Of a stretch of DNA of 64,000 bases, positions 28,583-42,466 are shown one piece after another (positions within the stretch are counted from its first letter, which is position 1; each line of letters opens with the position of its first letter). This DNA comes from Bombus terrestris (lineage: Eukaryota > Arthropoda > Insecta > Hymenoptera > Apidae), in assembly GCF_910591885.1 (NCBI RefSeq), contig NW_025963557.1:1364001-1428000 (forward strand), written 5' to 3'. The notes under the pieces were generated by a model. It saw only the letters and a list, made by a program, of their open reading frames with translations. It searched no databases and was not told the origin of the DNA. The position numbers and the translations under genes were made by a program.

Positions 28583-31150
28583 AATAACATTATATTGTGT
28601 TACTTTATAACGTATGACGTCATGTAGTATTACGCTATAACGTATGCCGTCATGTAGTATTACGTTATAGCATATGACGTCATGTGCTATTACGATATAA
28701 CGTACAACGTTATATAGAATAACGATATAACGCACAACGTTATGTCGTGTTACGTTATAACGTATGACGTTACGCAGTATTACGTTATAACGTATGCTGT
28801 TATGGAGTATTACGTTATAACGTATGACGTCATGTGGTATTACTTTACTACGAATAACGTTATATTGTGTTACTTTATAACGTATGGCGTTATGTAGTGT
28901 TACGTTATAACGTATGACGTCGTGTAGTATTACGTTATAACGTATGACGTTATGTATTATTACGATATAACGTAATACGTTATGCAGTATTAGGTTATAA
29001 CGTATGACGTTATGGAGCATTACGTTATAACGTATGACGTCATGTGGTATTACGATATTACGAATAACGTTATATTGTGTTACTTTATAACGTATGATGT
29101 TATGGAGTATTGCGTTATAACGTATGACGTCATGTGGTATTACTTTACTACGAATAACGTTATATTGTGTTACTTTATAACGTATGGCGTTATGTAGTGT
29201 TACGTTATAACGTATGACGTCGTGTAGTATTACGTTATAACGTATTACGTTATGTATTATTACGATATAACGTAATACGATATAAAGTATTAGGTTATAA
29301 CGTATGACGTTATGGAGCATTACGTTATAACGTATGGCGTTATGTAGTATTACTATAAAACGTATGACGTCATGTGGTATTACGTTATTGCTAATAACGG
29401 TATATTGTGCTACTTTATGGCGTATGACGTCATGTAGTATTACGTCATAACGTATGACGGTATGAAATATTACGTTATTCCGTATAACGTTATATAGTCT
29501 TACTTTATGAAGTATGACGTTATGTTGTATTACGTTATAACGTATGCCGTCATGTAGTATTAGGATATAACTTATTACGTTATGTAGTATTACGTTATTA
29601 CGAATAACATTATATACTGATACTATATAACGTATGACCTTATGTTGTGTTACGTTATAACATATGACGTCGTGTAGTATTACGTTATTACGAATATCGT
29701 TACATTGTGTTACTTTATAACGTATGACGTCATGTAGTAGTACGTTATAACGTATGGCGATATGTAGTATTACGATATAACGTATGACGTCATGTGGTAT
29801 TACGTTATTGCGAATGACGTTTTATTGTGTTACTTTATGACGTATGACGTCATGTAGTATTACGTTACAACGTATGACGGTATGTAATATTACGTTATTC
29901 CGTACAACGTTATATAGTGTTACTTTATGAAGTATGACGTTATGTTGTATTACGTTATAACGCATGACGTCATGTAGCATTAGGATATAACTTATTACGT
30001 TATGTAGTATTACTTTATTACGAATAACGTTATATAGTGATACTTTATAACGTATGACCTTATGTTGTGTTACGTTATAACGTATGACGTCATGTAGTAT
30101 TACGATATAACGTACTACGTTATATAGAATTACGATATAACGCACAACGTTATGTCGTATTACGTTATAACGTATCATGTCATGTAGTTTTGCGTTATAA
30201 CGTATGACGTTACGCAGTATTACGTTATAACGTATGACGTCATGTGGTATTACGTTATTACGAATAACGTTATATTGTGTTACTTTATATCGTATGATGT
30301 CATCTAGTATTACGTTATAACGTATGACGGTATGCAGTATTAGGCTATAACGTATGACGTTATGCATTTTTACGATATAACGTATGACGCTATGCAGTAT
30401 TAGGTTATAACGTATGACGTCATGTAGCATTACTTTATAACGTATGACGTCATGTAGCATTACGTTATAACGTATGGCGTTATGTAGTATTACTATATAA
30501 CGTATGACGTCATGTGGTATTACGTTATTGCTAATAACGGTATATTGTGCTACTTTATGACGTATGACGTCATGTAGTATTACGTCATAACGTATGACGG
30601 TATGAAATATTACGCTATTCCGTATAACGTTATATAGTCTTACTTAATGAAGTATGACGTTATGTTGTATTACGTTATAACGTATGCCGTCATGTAGTAT
30701 TAGGATATAACCTATTACGTTATGTAGTATTACGTTATTACGAATAACATTATATAGTGATACTTTATAACGTATGACCTTATGTTGTGTTGCGTTATAA
30801 CATATGACGTCATGTAGTATTACGTTATTACGAATATCGTTACATTGTGATACTTTATAACGTATGACGTCATGTAGTAGTACGTTATAACGTATGGCGA
30901 TATGTAGTATTACGATATAACGTATGACGTCATGTGGTATTACGTTATTGCGAATAACGTTTTATTGTGTTACTTTATGACGTATGACGTCATGTAGTAT
31001 TACGTTACAACGTATGACGGTATGTAATATAACGTTATTCCGTACAACGTTATATAGTGTTACTTTATGAAGTATGACGTTATGTTGTATTACGTTATAA
31101 CGTATGACGTCATGTAGCATTAGGATATAACTTATTACGTTATGTAGTAT
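28583..31150. repeat. 2,580-bp tandem duplication, unit 2
   Basis: Second copy, directly following the first. It ends near 31,150, where TACGTTATTACG replaces TACTTTATTACG and the sequence turns into the block shared with 22.2 kb. It lacks the 2-bp loss of unit 1. Confidence 0.87.
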
Positions 31151-31211
31151 TACGTTATTACGAATAACGTTATATAGTGATACTTTATAACGTATGACCT
31201 TATGTTGTGTT

Positions 31212-32210
31212 ACGTTATAACGTATGACGTCATGTAGTATTACGATATAACGTACTACGTTATATAGAATTACGATATAACGCACAACGTTATGTCGTAT
31301 TACGTTATAACGTATCATGTCATGTAGTTTTGCGTTATAACGTATGACGTTACGCAGTATTACGTTATAACGTATGATGTTATGGAGTATTACGTTATAA
31401 CGTATGACGTTATGTATTATTACGATATAGCGTACAACGTTATATAGAATTACGATATACCGCACAACGTTATGTCGTATTACGTTATAACGTATGAGGT
31501 CATGTTGTATTACGTTATCACGAATATCGTAATATTGTGTTACTTTATGACGTATGACGTCATGTAGTATTACTTTATGACGTATGACGTCATGTAGTAT
31601 TACGTTATAACATATGACGTCATGTAGTATTACGATATAACGTACAACGTTGCATAGAATTACGATATAACGCACAACGTTATGTCGTATTAGGTTATAA
31701 CGTATCATGTCATGAAGTATTACGTTATAACGTATGACGTTATGGAGTATTACGATATAACGTAATACGTTATGCAGTATTGGGTTATAACGTATGACGT
31801 CATGTAGTTTTGAGTTATAACGTATGACGTTACGCAGTATTACGTTATAACGTATGATGTTATGGAATATTATGTTATAACGTATGACTTCATGTGGTAT
31901 TGCTTTATTACGAATAACATTATATTGTGTTACTTTATGTAGTATGACTTATGTAGTATGACGTGATGTAGTATTACTTTATAATGTATGACGTTATGTA
32001 GCATTACGGTATTGCGAGTAACGTTGTATTGTGTTACTTTATAACGTATGACGTTATGTAGTGTTACGTTATAACGTATGACGTTATGTATTATTACGAT
32101 ATAACGTATGACGTTATGTATTATTACGATATAACGTACAACGTTATATAGAATTACGATATAACGCACAACGTTATGTCGTATTACGTTATAACGTATC
32201 ATGTAATGTA
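31212..32210. repeat. Block shared with 22.2-23.25 kb
   Basis: Partner of the 22.2-23.25 kb block. Small differences include CATGAAGTATTACG at about 31,711 for CATGTAGTATTACG. It is two monomers (60 bp) shorter after the marker. Confidence 0.72.
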
Positions 32211-33359
32211 GTATTACGTTATAAAGTATGACGTTATGGAGTATTACGTTATAACGTATGAGGTCATTTGGTATTACGTTATCACGAATATCGTAATATT
32301 GTGTTACTTTATGACGTATGACGTCATGTAGTATTACGTCATAACGTATGACGGTGTGATATATTACGTTATTCGGTATAACGTTATATAGTGTTACCTT
32401 ATGAAGTATGACGTTATGTTGTATTACGTTATAACGTATGACGCCATGTAGCATTACGTTATAACGTATGATGTTATGGAGTATTACGTTATAACGTATG
32501 ACGTCATGTGGTATTACTTTACTGCGAATAACGTTATATTGTGTTACTTTATGACGTATGACGTCATGTAGTATTACGTCATAACGTATGACGGTATGAA
32601 ATATTACGCTATTCCGTATAACGTTATATAGTCTTACTTAATGAAGTATGACGTTATGTTGTATTACGTTATAACGTATGCCGTCATGTAGTATTAGGAT
32701 ATAACTTATTACGTTATGTAGTATTACGTTATTACGAATAACGTTATATAGTGATACTTTATAACGTATTACCTTATGTTGTGTTACGTTATAACGTATG
32801 ACGTCATGTAGTATTACGATATAACGTACTACGTTATATAGAATTACGATATAACGCACAACGTTATGTCGTATTACGTTATAACGTATCATGCCATGTA
32901 GTTTTGCGTTATAACGTATGACGTTACGCAGTATTACGTTATAACGTATGACGTCATGTAGTATTACGTTATAACGGATGACGTTATGTATTATTACGAT
33001 ATAGCGTACTACGTTATATAGAATTGCGATATAACGCACAACGTTATGTCGTATTACGTTATAACGTATCATGTCATGTAGTTTTGCGTTATAACGTATG
33101 ACGTTACGCAGTATTACGTTATAACGTATGATGTTATGGGGTATTACGTTATAACGTATGACGTTATGTATTATTACGATATAGCGTACAACGTTATATA
33201 GAATAACGATATAACGCACAACGTTATGTCGTGTTACGTTATAACGTATGACGTTACGCAGTATTACGTTATAACGTATGATGTTATGGAGTATTACGTT
33301 ATAACGTATGACGTCATGTGGTATTACTTTACTGCGAATAACGTTATATTGTGTTACTT

Positions 33360-36300
33360 TATAACGTATGGCGTTATGTAGTGTTACGTTATAACGTATG
33401 ACGTCGTGTAGTATTACGTTATAACGTATGACGTTATGTATTATTACGATATAACGTAATACGTTATGCAGTATTAGGTTATATCGTATGACGTTATGGA
33501 GTATTACGTTATAACGTATGACGTCATGTGGTATTACGTTATTACGAATAACGTTATATTGTGTTACTTTATACCGTGTGGCGTTATGTAGTGTTACGTT
33601 ATAACGTATGACGTCGTGTAGTATTACGTTATAACGTATGACGTTATGTATTATTATGATATAACGTAATACGTTATGCAGTATTAGGTTATAACGTATG
33701 ACGTCATGTAGTTTTGCGTTTTAACGTATGACGTTACGCAGTATTACGTTATAACGTATGATGTTATGGAGTATTGCGTTATAACGTATGACGTCATGTG
33801 GTATTACGTTATTGCTAATAACGGTATATTGTGCTACTTTATGACGTATGACGCCCTGTAGTATTACGTCATAACGTATGACGGTATGAAATATTACGTT
33901 ATTCCGTATAACGTTATATAATCTTACTTTATGAAGTATGACGTTATGTTGTATTACGTTATAACGTATGCCGTCATGTAGTATCAGGATATAACTTATT
34001 ACGTTATGTAGTATTACGTTATTACGAATAACATTATATAGTGATACTTTATAACGTATGACCTTATGTTGTGTTACGTTATAACATATGACATCATGTA
34101 GTATTACGTTATTACGAACATCGTTACATTGTGTTACGTTATAACGTATGACGGTTTGTAATATTACGTTATTCCGTATAACGTTATATAGTGTTACTTT
34201 ATGAAGTATGACGTTATGTTGTATTACGTTATAACGTATGACGTTATGGGGCATTTCGTTATAACGTATGACGTCATGTGGTATTACGCTATTACGAATA
34301 ACGTTATATTGTGTTACTTTATGTAGTATGACTTATGTAGTATGACGTGATGTAGTATTACTTTATAATGTATGACGTTATGTAGCATTACGGTATTACG
34401 AATGACGTTGTATTGTGTTACTTTATAACGTATTTAGTCGTGTAGTATTACGTTATAACGTATGACGTTATGTATTATTACGATATAACGTAATACGTTA
34501 TGCAGTATTGGGTTATAACGAATGACGTCATGTTGTATTACGTTATAACGTGTGCCGTCATGTAGTATTACGTTATAACGTATGACGTTACGCAGTATTA
34601 CGTTATAACGTATGACGTTATGGGGCATTACGTTATAACGTATGACGTCATGTGGTATTGCGTTATAACGAATAACGTTATATTGTGTTACTTTATGTAG
34701 TATGACTTATGTAGTACGACGTGATGTAGTATTACTTTATAATGTATGACGTTATGTAGCATTACGGTATTACGAGTAACGTTGTATTGAGTTACTTTAT
34801 AACGTATGACGTCATGTAGTATTACGATATAACGTATGACGTTATGTATTATTACGATATAGCGTACAACGTTATATAGAATTACGATATAACGCACAAC
34901 GTTATGTCGTATTACGTTATAACGTATGAGGTCATGTGGTATTACGTTATTACGAATATCGTAATATTGTGTTACCGTATAACGTCATGTAGTATTACGT
35001 TATTACGAATATCGTAATATTGTGTTACTTTATGACGTATGACGTCATGTAGTATTACGTCATAACGTATGACGGTGTGAAATTTTATGTTATTCCGTAT
35101 AACGTTATATAGTGTTACCTTATGAAGTATGACGTTATGTTGTATTACGTTATAACGTATGATGTTATGGAGTATTACGTTATAACGTATGACGTCATGT
35201 GGTATTGCTTTATTACGAATAACGTTATATTCTGTTACTTCATGTAGTATGACTTATGTAGTATGACGTGATGTAGTATTACTTTATAATGTATGACGTT
35301 ATGTAGCATTAGGTATTACGAGTAATGTTGTATTGTGTTACTTTATAACGTATGACGTTATGTAGTGTTACGTTATAACGTATGACGTCGTGTAGTATTA
35401 CGTTATAACGTATGACGTTATGTATTATTACGATATAACGTATGACGTCATGTAGTATTACGCTATAACGTATGCCGTCATGTAGTATTACGTTATAACG
35501 TATGCCGTCATGTAGTATTACGTTATAACGTATGACGTTACGCAATATTACGTTATAACGTATGATGTTATGGAGTATTACGTTATAACGTATGACGTCG
35601 TGTAGTATTACGTTATAACGTATGACGTTATGTATTATTACGATATAACGTAATACGTTATGCAGTATTAGGTTATAACGTATGACGTCATGTAGTTTTG
35701 CGTTTTAACGTATAACGTTACGCAGTATTACGTTATAACGTATGATGTTATGGAGTATTGCGTTATAACGTATGACGTCATGTGGTATTACTTTACTACG
35801 AATAACGTTATATTGTGTTACTTTATAACGTATGACGTTATGTAGTGTTACGTTATAACGTATGACGTCGTGTAGTATTACGTTATAACGTATTACGTTA
35901 TGTATTATTACGATATAACGTAATACGTTATGCAGTATTAGGTTATAACGTATGACGTTATGGAGTATTACGTTATAACGTATGACGTCATGTGGTATTA
36001 CGTTATTACGAATAACGTTATATTGTGTTACTTTATAACGTATGGCGTTATGGAGTGTTACGTTATAACGTATGACGTCGTGTAGTATTACGTTATAACG
36101 TATGACGTTATGTATTATTACGATATAACGTAATACGTTATGCAGTATTAGGTTATAACGTATGACGTCATGTAGTTTTGCGTTTTAACGTATAACGTTA
36201 CGCAGTATTACGTTATAACGTATGATGTTATGGAGTATTACGTTATAACGTATGACGTCATGTGGTATTGCTTTATTACGAATAACATTATATTGTGTTA

Positions 36301-36543
36301 CTTTATAACGTATGACGTTATGTAGTGTTACGTTATAACGTATGACGTCGTGTAGTATTACGTTATAACGTATTACGTTATGTATTATTACGATATAACG
36401 TAATACGTTATGCAGTATTAGGTTATAACGTATGACGTCATGTAGCATTACGTTATAACGTATGGCGTTATGTAGTATTACTATATAACGTGTGACGTCA
36501 TGTGGTATTACTTTACTACGAATAACGTTATATTGTGTTACTT
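33360..36543. repeat. 3.18-kb HOR, copy A
   Basis: The unit is 3,184 bp, with 44-bp markers at 34,318, 34,692 and 35,239. It starts just before GTGTTACGTTATAACGTATG, in the string leading to AGGTTATATCGTATGACG. Diagnostic changes shared with the other copies are GTATCAGGATATAACTTATT (about 33,991), CGAACATCGTTACATTG (about 34,116) and a 7-bp loss in TTACCGTATAACGTCATG (about 34,974). That loss shortens the 554-bp marker step to 547. Confidence 0.85.
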
Positions 36544-37875
36544 TATAACGTATGACGTTATGTAGTGTTACGTTATAACGTATGACGTCGTGTAGTATTA
36601 CGTTATAACGTATGACGTTATGTATTATTACGATATAACGTAATACGTTATGCAGTATTAGGTTATATCGTATGACGTTATGGAGTATTACGTTATAACG
36701 TATGACGTCATGTGGTATTACGTTATTACGAATAACGTTATATTGTGTTACTTTATACCGTATGGCGTTATGTATTGTTACGTTATAACGTATGACGTCG
36801 TGTAGTATTACGTTATAACGTATGACGTTATGTATTATTATGATATAACGTAATACGTTATGCAGTATTAGGTTATAACGTATGACGTCATGTAGTTTTG
36901 CGTTTTAACGTATGACGTTACGCAGTATTACGTTATAACGTATGATGTTATGGAGTATTGCGTTATAACGTATGACGTCATGTGGTATTACGTTATTGCT
37001 AATAACGGTATATTGTGCTACTTTATGACGTATGACGCCCTGTAGTATTACGTCATAACGTATGACGGTATGAAATATTACGTTATTCCGTATAACGTTA
37101 TATAATCTTACTTTATGAAGTATGACGTTATGTTGTATTACGTTATAACGTATGCCGTCATGTAGTATCAGGATATAACTTATTACGTTATGTAGTATTA
37201 CGTTATTACGAATAACATTATATAGTGATACTTTATAACGTATGACCTTATGTTGTGTTACGTTATAACATATGACATCATGTAGTATTACGTTATTACG
37301 AACATCGTTACATTGTGTTACGTTATAACGTATGACGGTTTGTAATATTACGTTATTCCGTATAACGTTATATAGTGTTACTTTATGAAGTATGACGTTA
37401 TGTTGTATTACGTTATAACGTATGACGTTATGGGGCATTTCGTTATAACGTATGACGTCATGTGGTATTACGCTATTACGAATAACGTTATATTGTGTTA
37501 CTTTATGTAGTATGACTTATGTAGTATGACGTGATGTAGTATTACTTTATAATGTATGACGTTATGTAGCATTACGGTATTACGAATGACGTTGTATTGT
37601 GTTACTTTATAACGTATTTAGTCGTGTAGTATTACGTTATAACGTATGACGTTATGTATTATTACGATATAACGTAATACGTTATGCAGTATTGGGTTAT
37701 AACGAATGACGTCATGTTGTATTACGTTATAACGTGTGCCGTCATGTAGTATTACGTTATAACGTATGACGTTACGCAGTATTACGTTATAACGTATGAC
37801 GTTATGGGGCATTACGTTATAACGTATGACGTCATGTGGTATTGCGTTATAACGAATAACGTTATATTGTGTTAC

Positions 37876-38422
37876 TTTATGTAGTATGACTTATGTAGTA
37901 CGACGTGATGTAGTATTACTTTATAATGTATGACGTTATGTAGCATTACGGTATTACGAGTAACGTTGTATTGAGTTACTTTATAACGTATGACGTCATG
38001 TAGTATTACGATATAACGTATGACGTTATGTATTATTACGATATAGCGTACAACGTTATATAGAATTACGATATAACGCACAACGTTATGTCGTATTACG
38101 TTATAACGTATGAGGTCATGTGGTATTACGTTATTACGAATATCGTAATATTGTGTTACCGTATAACGTCATGTAGTATTACGTTATTACGAATATCGTA
38201 ATATTGTGTTACTTTATGACGTATGACGTCATGTAGTATTACGTCATAACGTATGACGGTGTGAAATATTATGTTATTCCGTATAACGTTATATAGTGTT
38301 ACCTTATGAAGTATGACGTTATGTTGTATTACGTTATAACGTATGATGTTATGGAGTATTACGTTATAACGTATGACGTCATGTGGTATTGCTTTATTAC
38401 GAATAACGTTATATTCTGTTAC
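37876..38422. repeat. 547-bp inner repeat, first copy
   Basis: This runs from one 44-bp marker to the next. It holds the two stem-loop variant monomers separated by TTACCGTATAACGTCATG with its 7-bp loss. Because that loss occurs in both 547-bp copies and in HOR copy A, the deletion came before the 547-bp expansion. Confidence 0.85.
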
Positions 38423-38969
38423 TTCATGTAGTATGACTTATGTAGTATGACGTGATGTAGTATTACTTTATAATGTATGACGTTATGTAGCATTACGGTA
38501 TTACGAGTAACGTTGTATTGAGTTACTTTATAACGTATGACGTCATGTAGTATTACGATATAACGTATGACGTTATGTATTATTACGATATAGCGTACAA
38601 CGTTATATAGAATTACGATATAACGCACAACGTTATGTCGTATTACGTTATAACGTATGAGGTCATGTGGTATTACGTTATTACGAATATCGTAATATTG
38701 TGTTACCGTATAACGTCATGTAGTATTACGTTATTACGAATATCGTAATATTGTGTTACTTTATGACGTATGACGTCATGTAGTATTACGTCATAACGTA
38801 TGACGGTGTGAAATTTTATGTTATTCCGTATAACGTTATATAGTGTTACCTTATGAAGTATGACGTTATGTTGTATTACGTTATAACGTATGATGTTATG
38901 GAGTATTACGTTATAACGTATGACGTCATGTGGTATTGCTTTATTACGAATAACGTTATATTCTGTTAC
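38423..38969. repeat. 547-bp inner repeat, second copy
   Basis: Tandem copy of 37,876-38,422. The marker at its left reads GTAGTATGACGTGATG where the first copy has GTAGTACGACGTGATG, and near 38,813 it has GAAATTTTATG for GAAATATTATG. It resembles HOR copy A at these sites (for example GAAATTTTATG near 35,080), so it may have arisen by exchange with a copy-A-like unit. Confidence 0.75.
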
Positions 38970-40274
38970 TTCATGTAGTATGACTTATGTAGTATGACGT
39001 GATGTAGTATTACTTTATAATGTATGACGTTATGTAGCATTAGGTATTACGAGTAATGTTGTATTGTGTTACTTTATAACGTATGACGTTATGTAGTGTT
39101 ACGTTATAACGTATGACGTCGTGTAGTATTACGTTATAACGTATGACGTTATGTATTATTACGATATAACGTATGACGTCATGTAGTATTACGCTATAAC
39201 GTATGCCGTCATGTAGTATTACGTTATAACGTATGCCGTCATGTAGTATTACGTTATAACGTATGACGTTACGCAATATTACGTTATAACGTATGATGTT
39301 ATGGAGTATTACGTTATAACGTATGACGTCGTGTAGTATTACGTTATAACGTATGACGTTATGTATTATTACGATATAACGTAATACGTTATGCAGTATT
39401 AGGTTATAACGTATGACGTCATGTAGTTTTGCGTTTTAACGTATAACGTTACGCAGTATTACGTTATAACGTATGATGTTATGGAGTATTGCGTTATAAC
39501 GTATGACGTCATGTGGTATTACTTTACTACGAATAACGTTATATTGTGTTACTTTATAACGTATGACGTTATGTAGTGTTACGTTATAACGTATGACGTC
39601 GTGTAGTATTACGTTATAACGTATTACGTTATGTATTATTACGATATAACGTAATACGTTATGCAGTATTAGGTTATAACGTATGACGTTATGGAGTATT
39701 ACGTTATAACGTATGACGTCATGTGGTATTACGTTATTACGAATAACGTTATATGGTGTTACTTTATAACGTATGGCGTTATGGAGTGTTACGTTATAAC
39801 GTATGACGTCGTGTAGTATTACGTTATAACGTATGACGTTATGTATTATTACGATATAACGTAATACGTTATGCAGTATTAGGTTATAACGTATGACGTC
39901 ATGTAGTTTTGCGTTTTAACGTATAACGTTACGCAGTATTACGTTATAACGTATGATGTTATGGAGTATTGCGTTATAACGTATGACGTCATGTGGTATT
40001 ACTTTACTACGAATAACGTTATATTGTGTTACTTTATAACGTATGACGTTATGTAGTGTTACGTTATAACGTATGACGTCGTGTAGTATTACGTTATAAC
40101 GTATTACGTTATGTATTATTACGATATAACGTAATACGTTATGCAGTATTAGGTTATAACGTATGACGTCATGTAGCATTACGTTATAACGTATGGCGTT
40201 ATGTAGTATTACGATATAACGTATGACGTCATGTGGTATTACTTTACTACGAATAACGTTATATTGTGTTACTT

Positions 40275-41205
40275 TATAACGTATGACGTTATGTAGTGTT
40301 ACGTTATAACGTATGACGTCGTGTAGTATTACGTTATAACGTATGACGTTATGTATTATTACGATATAACGTAATACGTTATTCAGTATTAGGTTATATC
40401 GTATGACGTTATGGAGTATTACGTTATAACGTATGACGTCATGTGGTATTACGTTATTACGAATAACGTTATATTGTGTTACTTTATACCGTATGGCGTT
40501 ATGTATTGTTACGTTATAACGTATGACGTCGTGTAGTATTACGTTATAACGTATGACGTTATGTATTATTATGATATAACGTAATACGTTATGCAGTATT
40601 AGGTTATAACGTATGACGTCATGTAGTTTTGCGTTTTAACGTATGACGTTACGCAGTATTACGTTATAACGTATGATGTTATGGAGTATTGCGTTATAAC
40701 GTATGACGTCATGTGGTATTACGTTATTGCTAATAACGGTATATTGTGCTACTTTATGACGTATGACGCCCTGTAGTATTACGTCATAACGTATGACGGT
40801 ATGAAATATTACGTTATTCCGTATAACGTTATATAATCTTACTTTATGAAGTATGACGTTATGTTGTATTACGTTATAACGTATGCCGTCATGTAGTATC
40901 AGGATATAACTTATTACGTTATGTAGTATTACGTTATTACGAATAACATTATATAGTGATACTTTATAACGTATGACCTTATGTTGTGTTACGTTATAAC
41001 ATATGACATCATGTAGTATTACGTTATTACGAACATCGTTACATTGTGTTACGTTATAACGTATGACGGTTTGTAATATTACGTTATTCCGTATAACGTT
41101 ATATAGTGTTACTTTATGAAGTATGACGTTATGTTGTATTACGTTATAACGTATGACGTTATGGGGCATTTCGTTATAACGTATGACGTCATGTGGTATT
41201 ACGCT
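40275..41205. repeat. 3.18-kb HOR, copy C (truncated)
   Basis: The third copy keeps about the first 930 bp, including GTATCAGGATATAACTTATT near 40,897 and CGAACATCG near 41,031. It then leaves the HOR at CGCTATTGCGAATAACG (about 41,206), where A and B have CGCTATTACGAATAACG. This break is also the join between domains I and II. Confidence 0.83.
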
Positions 41206-42443
41206 ATTGCGAATAACGTTATATTGTGTTACTTTATGACGTACGACGTCATGTAGTATTACGTTATAACGTATGACGGTATGTAGTATTATGTTATTCC
41301 GTATAACGTCATGTAGTATTACGATATAACGTACAACGTTATATTGAATTACGATATAACGCACAACGTTATGTCGTAATACGTTATAACGTATCATGTC
41401 ATGTAGTATTACGTTATAAAGAATGACGTTATGTATTATTACGATATAACGTATGACGTTATGTAGTATTACGATATAACGTATGACGTCATGTGGTGTT
41501 ACGTAGTTGCGAATAGCGTTATATTGTGTTACTTTATGACGTATGACGTCATGTAGTATTACGTTATAACGTATGACGGTATGTAGTATTACTTTATTCC
41601 GTATAACGTTATATCGTGTTACGTTATAAAGTATGACGTCGTGTAGTATTACGTTATAACGTATGACGTTATGTATTATTACGATATAACGTATGACGTC
41701 ATGTAGTATTACGTTATAACGTATGCCGTCATGTAGTATTACGTTATAACATATGAAGTTATGTATTATTACGATATAACGTATGACGTTATGTAGTATT
41801 ACGATATAACGTATGACGTCATGTGGTGTTACGTAGTTGCGAATAACGTTATATTGTGTTACTTTATGACGTATGACGTCATGTAGTATTACGTTATAGC
41901 GTATGACGGTATGTAGTATTGCGTTATTGCGGATAACGTTATATTATGTTACTTTATGTAGTATGACTTATGTAGTATGACGTGATGTAGTATTACTTTA
42001 TAATGTATGACGTTATGTAGCATTACCGTATTACGAGTAACGTTGTATTGTGTTACTTTATGACGTATGACGTCATGTAGTATTACGTTATAACGTATGA
42101 CGGTATGTAGTATTACGTTATTCCGTATAACGTTATATAGTGTTACGTTATAAAGTATGACGTCGTGTAGTATTACGTTATAACGTATGACGTTATGTAT
42201 TATTACGACATAACGTATGACTTCATGTAGTATTACGTTATAACGTATGACGTTATGTAGTATTACGATATAACGTACAACGTTATTTCGTATTACGTTA
42301 TAACGTATCATGTCATGTAGTATTACGTTATAACGTACGACGTTATGGAGTATTACTTTATGACGTATGACGTCATGTAGTATTAGGTTACAACTTATGA
42401 CGTTATGTATTATTACGATATAACGTATGACGTCATGTAGTAT

Positions 42444-42457
42444 TACGTTATAACGTA
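42444..42457. other. Dyad 1 of the monomer (14-bp perfect palindrome)
   Basis: TACGTTATAACGTA is its own reverse complement and occupies unit positions 4-17. It recurs intact in every monomer carrying CGTTATAACGTAT, so it occurs hundreds of times. Common variants (CGATATAACG, CTTTATGACG) break it. It contains TTATAA at the centre and ACGT in both arms. It could form a small cruciform or a binding site for a dimeric protein; both uses are inference. Confidence 0.85.
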
Positions 42458-42466
42458 TGACGTCAT
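42457..42466. promoter_or_regulatory. Dyad 2 of the monomer: ATGACGTCAT, full CRE/ATF-type site
   Basis: ATGACGTCAT is a perfect 10-bp palindrome at unit positions 17-26, sharing its first A with the end of dyad 1. Its core, TGACGTCA, is the classical cAMP-response element bound by CREB/ATF bZIP dimers in animals and fungi; plant bZIPs also favour an ACGT core. The motif recurs in a large share of monomers, hundreds of times in the window. Whether any factor binds here is unknown. A promoter role is unlikely, because no gene lies nearby; titration of bZIP proteins or a structural role are alternatives. Confidence 0.6.

Larger units (their letters stand above)
36544..40274. repeat. 3.18-kb HOR, copy B with 547-bp expansion
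   Basis: The unit is 3,731 bp, equal to 3,184 + 547. Markers are at 37,502, 37,876, 38,423 and 38,970: the inner 547-bp segment is present twice. Elsewhere it follows copy A closely, with the same GTATCAGGATATAAC and CGAACATCG marks. Confidence 0.85.
1..41205. repeat. Satellite domain I
   Basis: The left two thirds of the array share a variant set that I do not see further right. Its members are GGATATAACTTATTACG (last at about 40,908), GCTAATAACGGTATATTG, GTAATACGTTATGCAGTATTAGG and GCGTTATAACATATGACG-like units. The 44-bp marker is frequent between 0.7 and 18.1 kb and between 34.3 and 39.0 kb. It occurs only twice (22,922 and 31,934) between 18.2 and 34.3 kb, where the array grew by marker-free duplications. 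The right limit is set where the last 3.18-kb HOR copy diverges, near 41,205; the exact boundary is uncertain by a few hundred bases. Confidence 0.7.

Noticed and set aside
41205..41215. Transposon insertion at the domain I/II border
   Set aside because: No terminal repeats, target-site duplication or non-satellite DNA is seen; the 30-bp lattice continues across the border.
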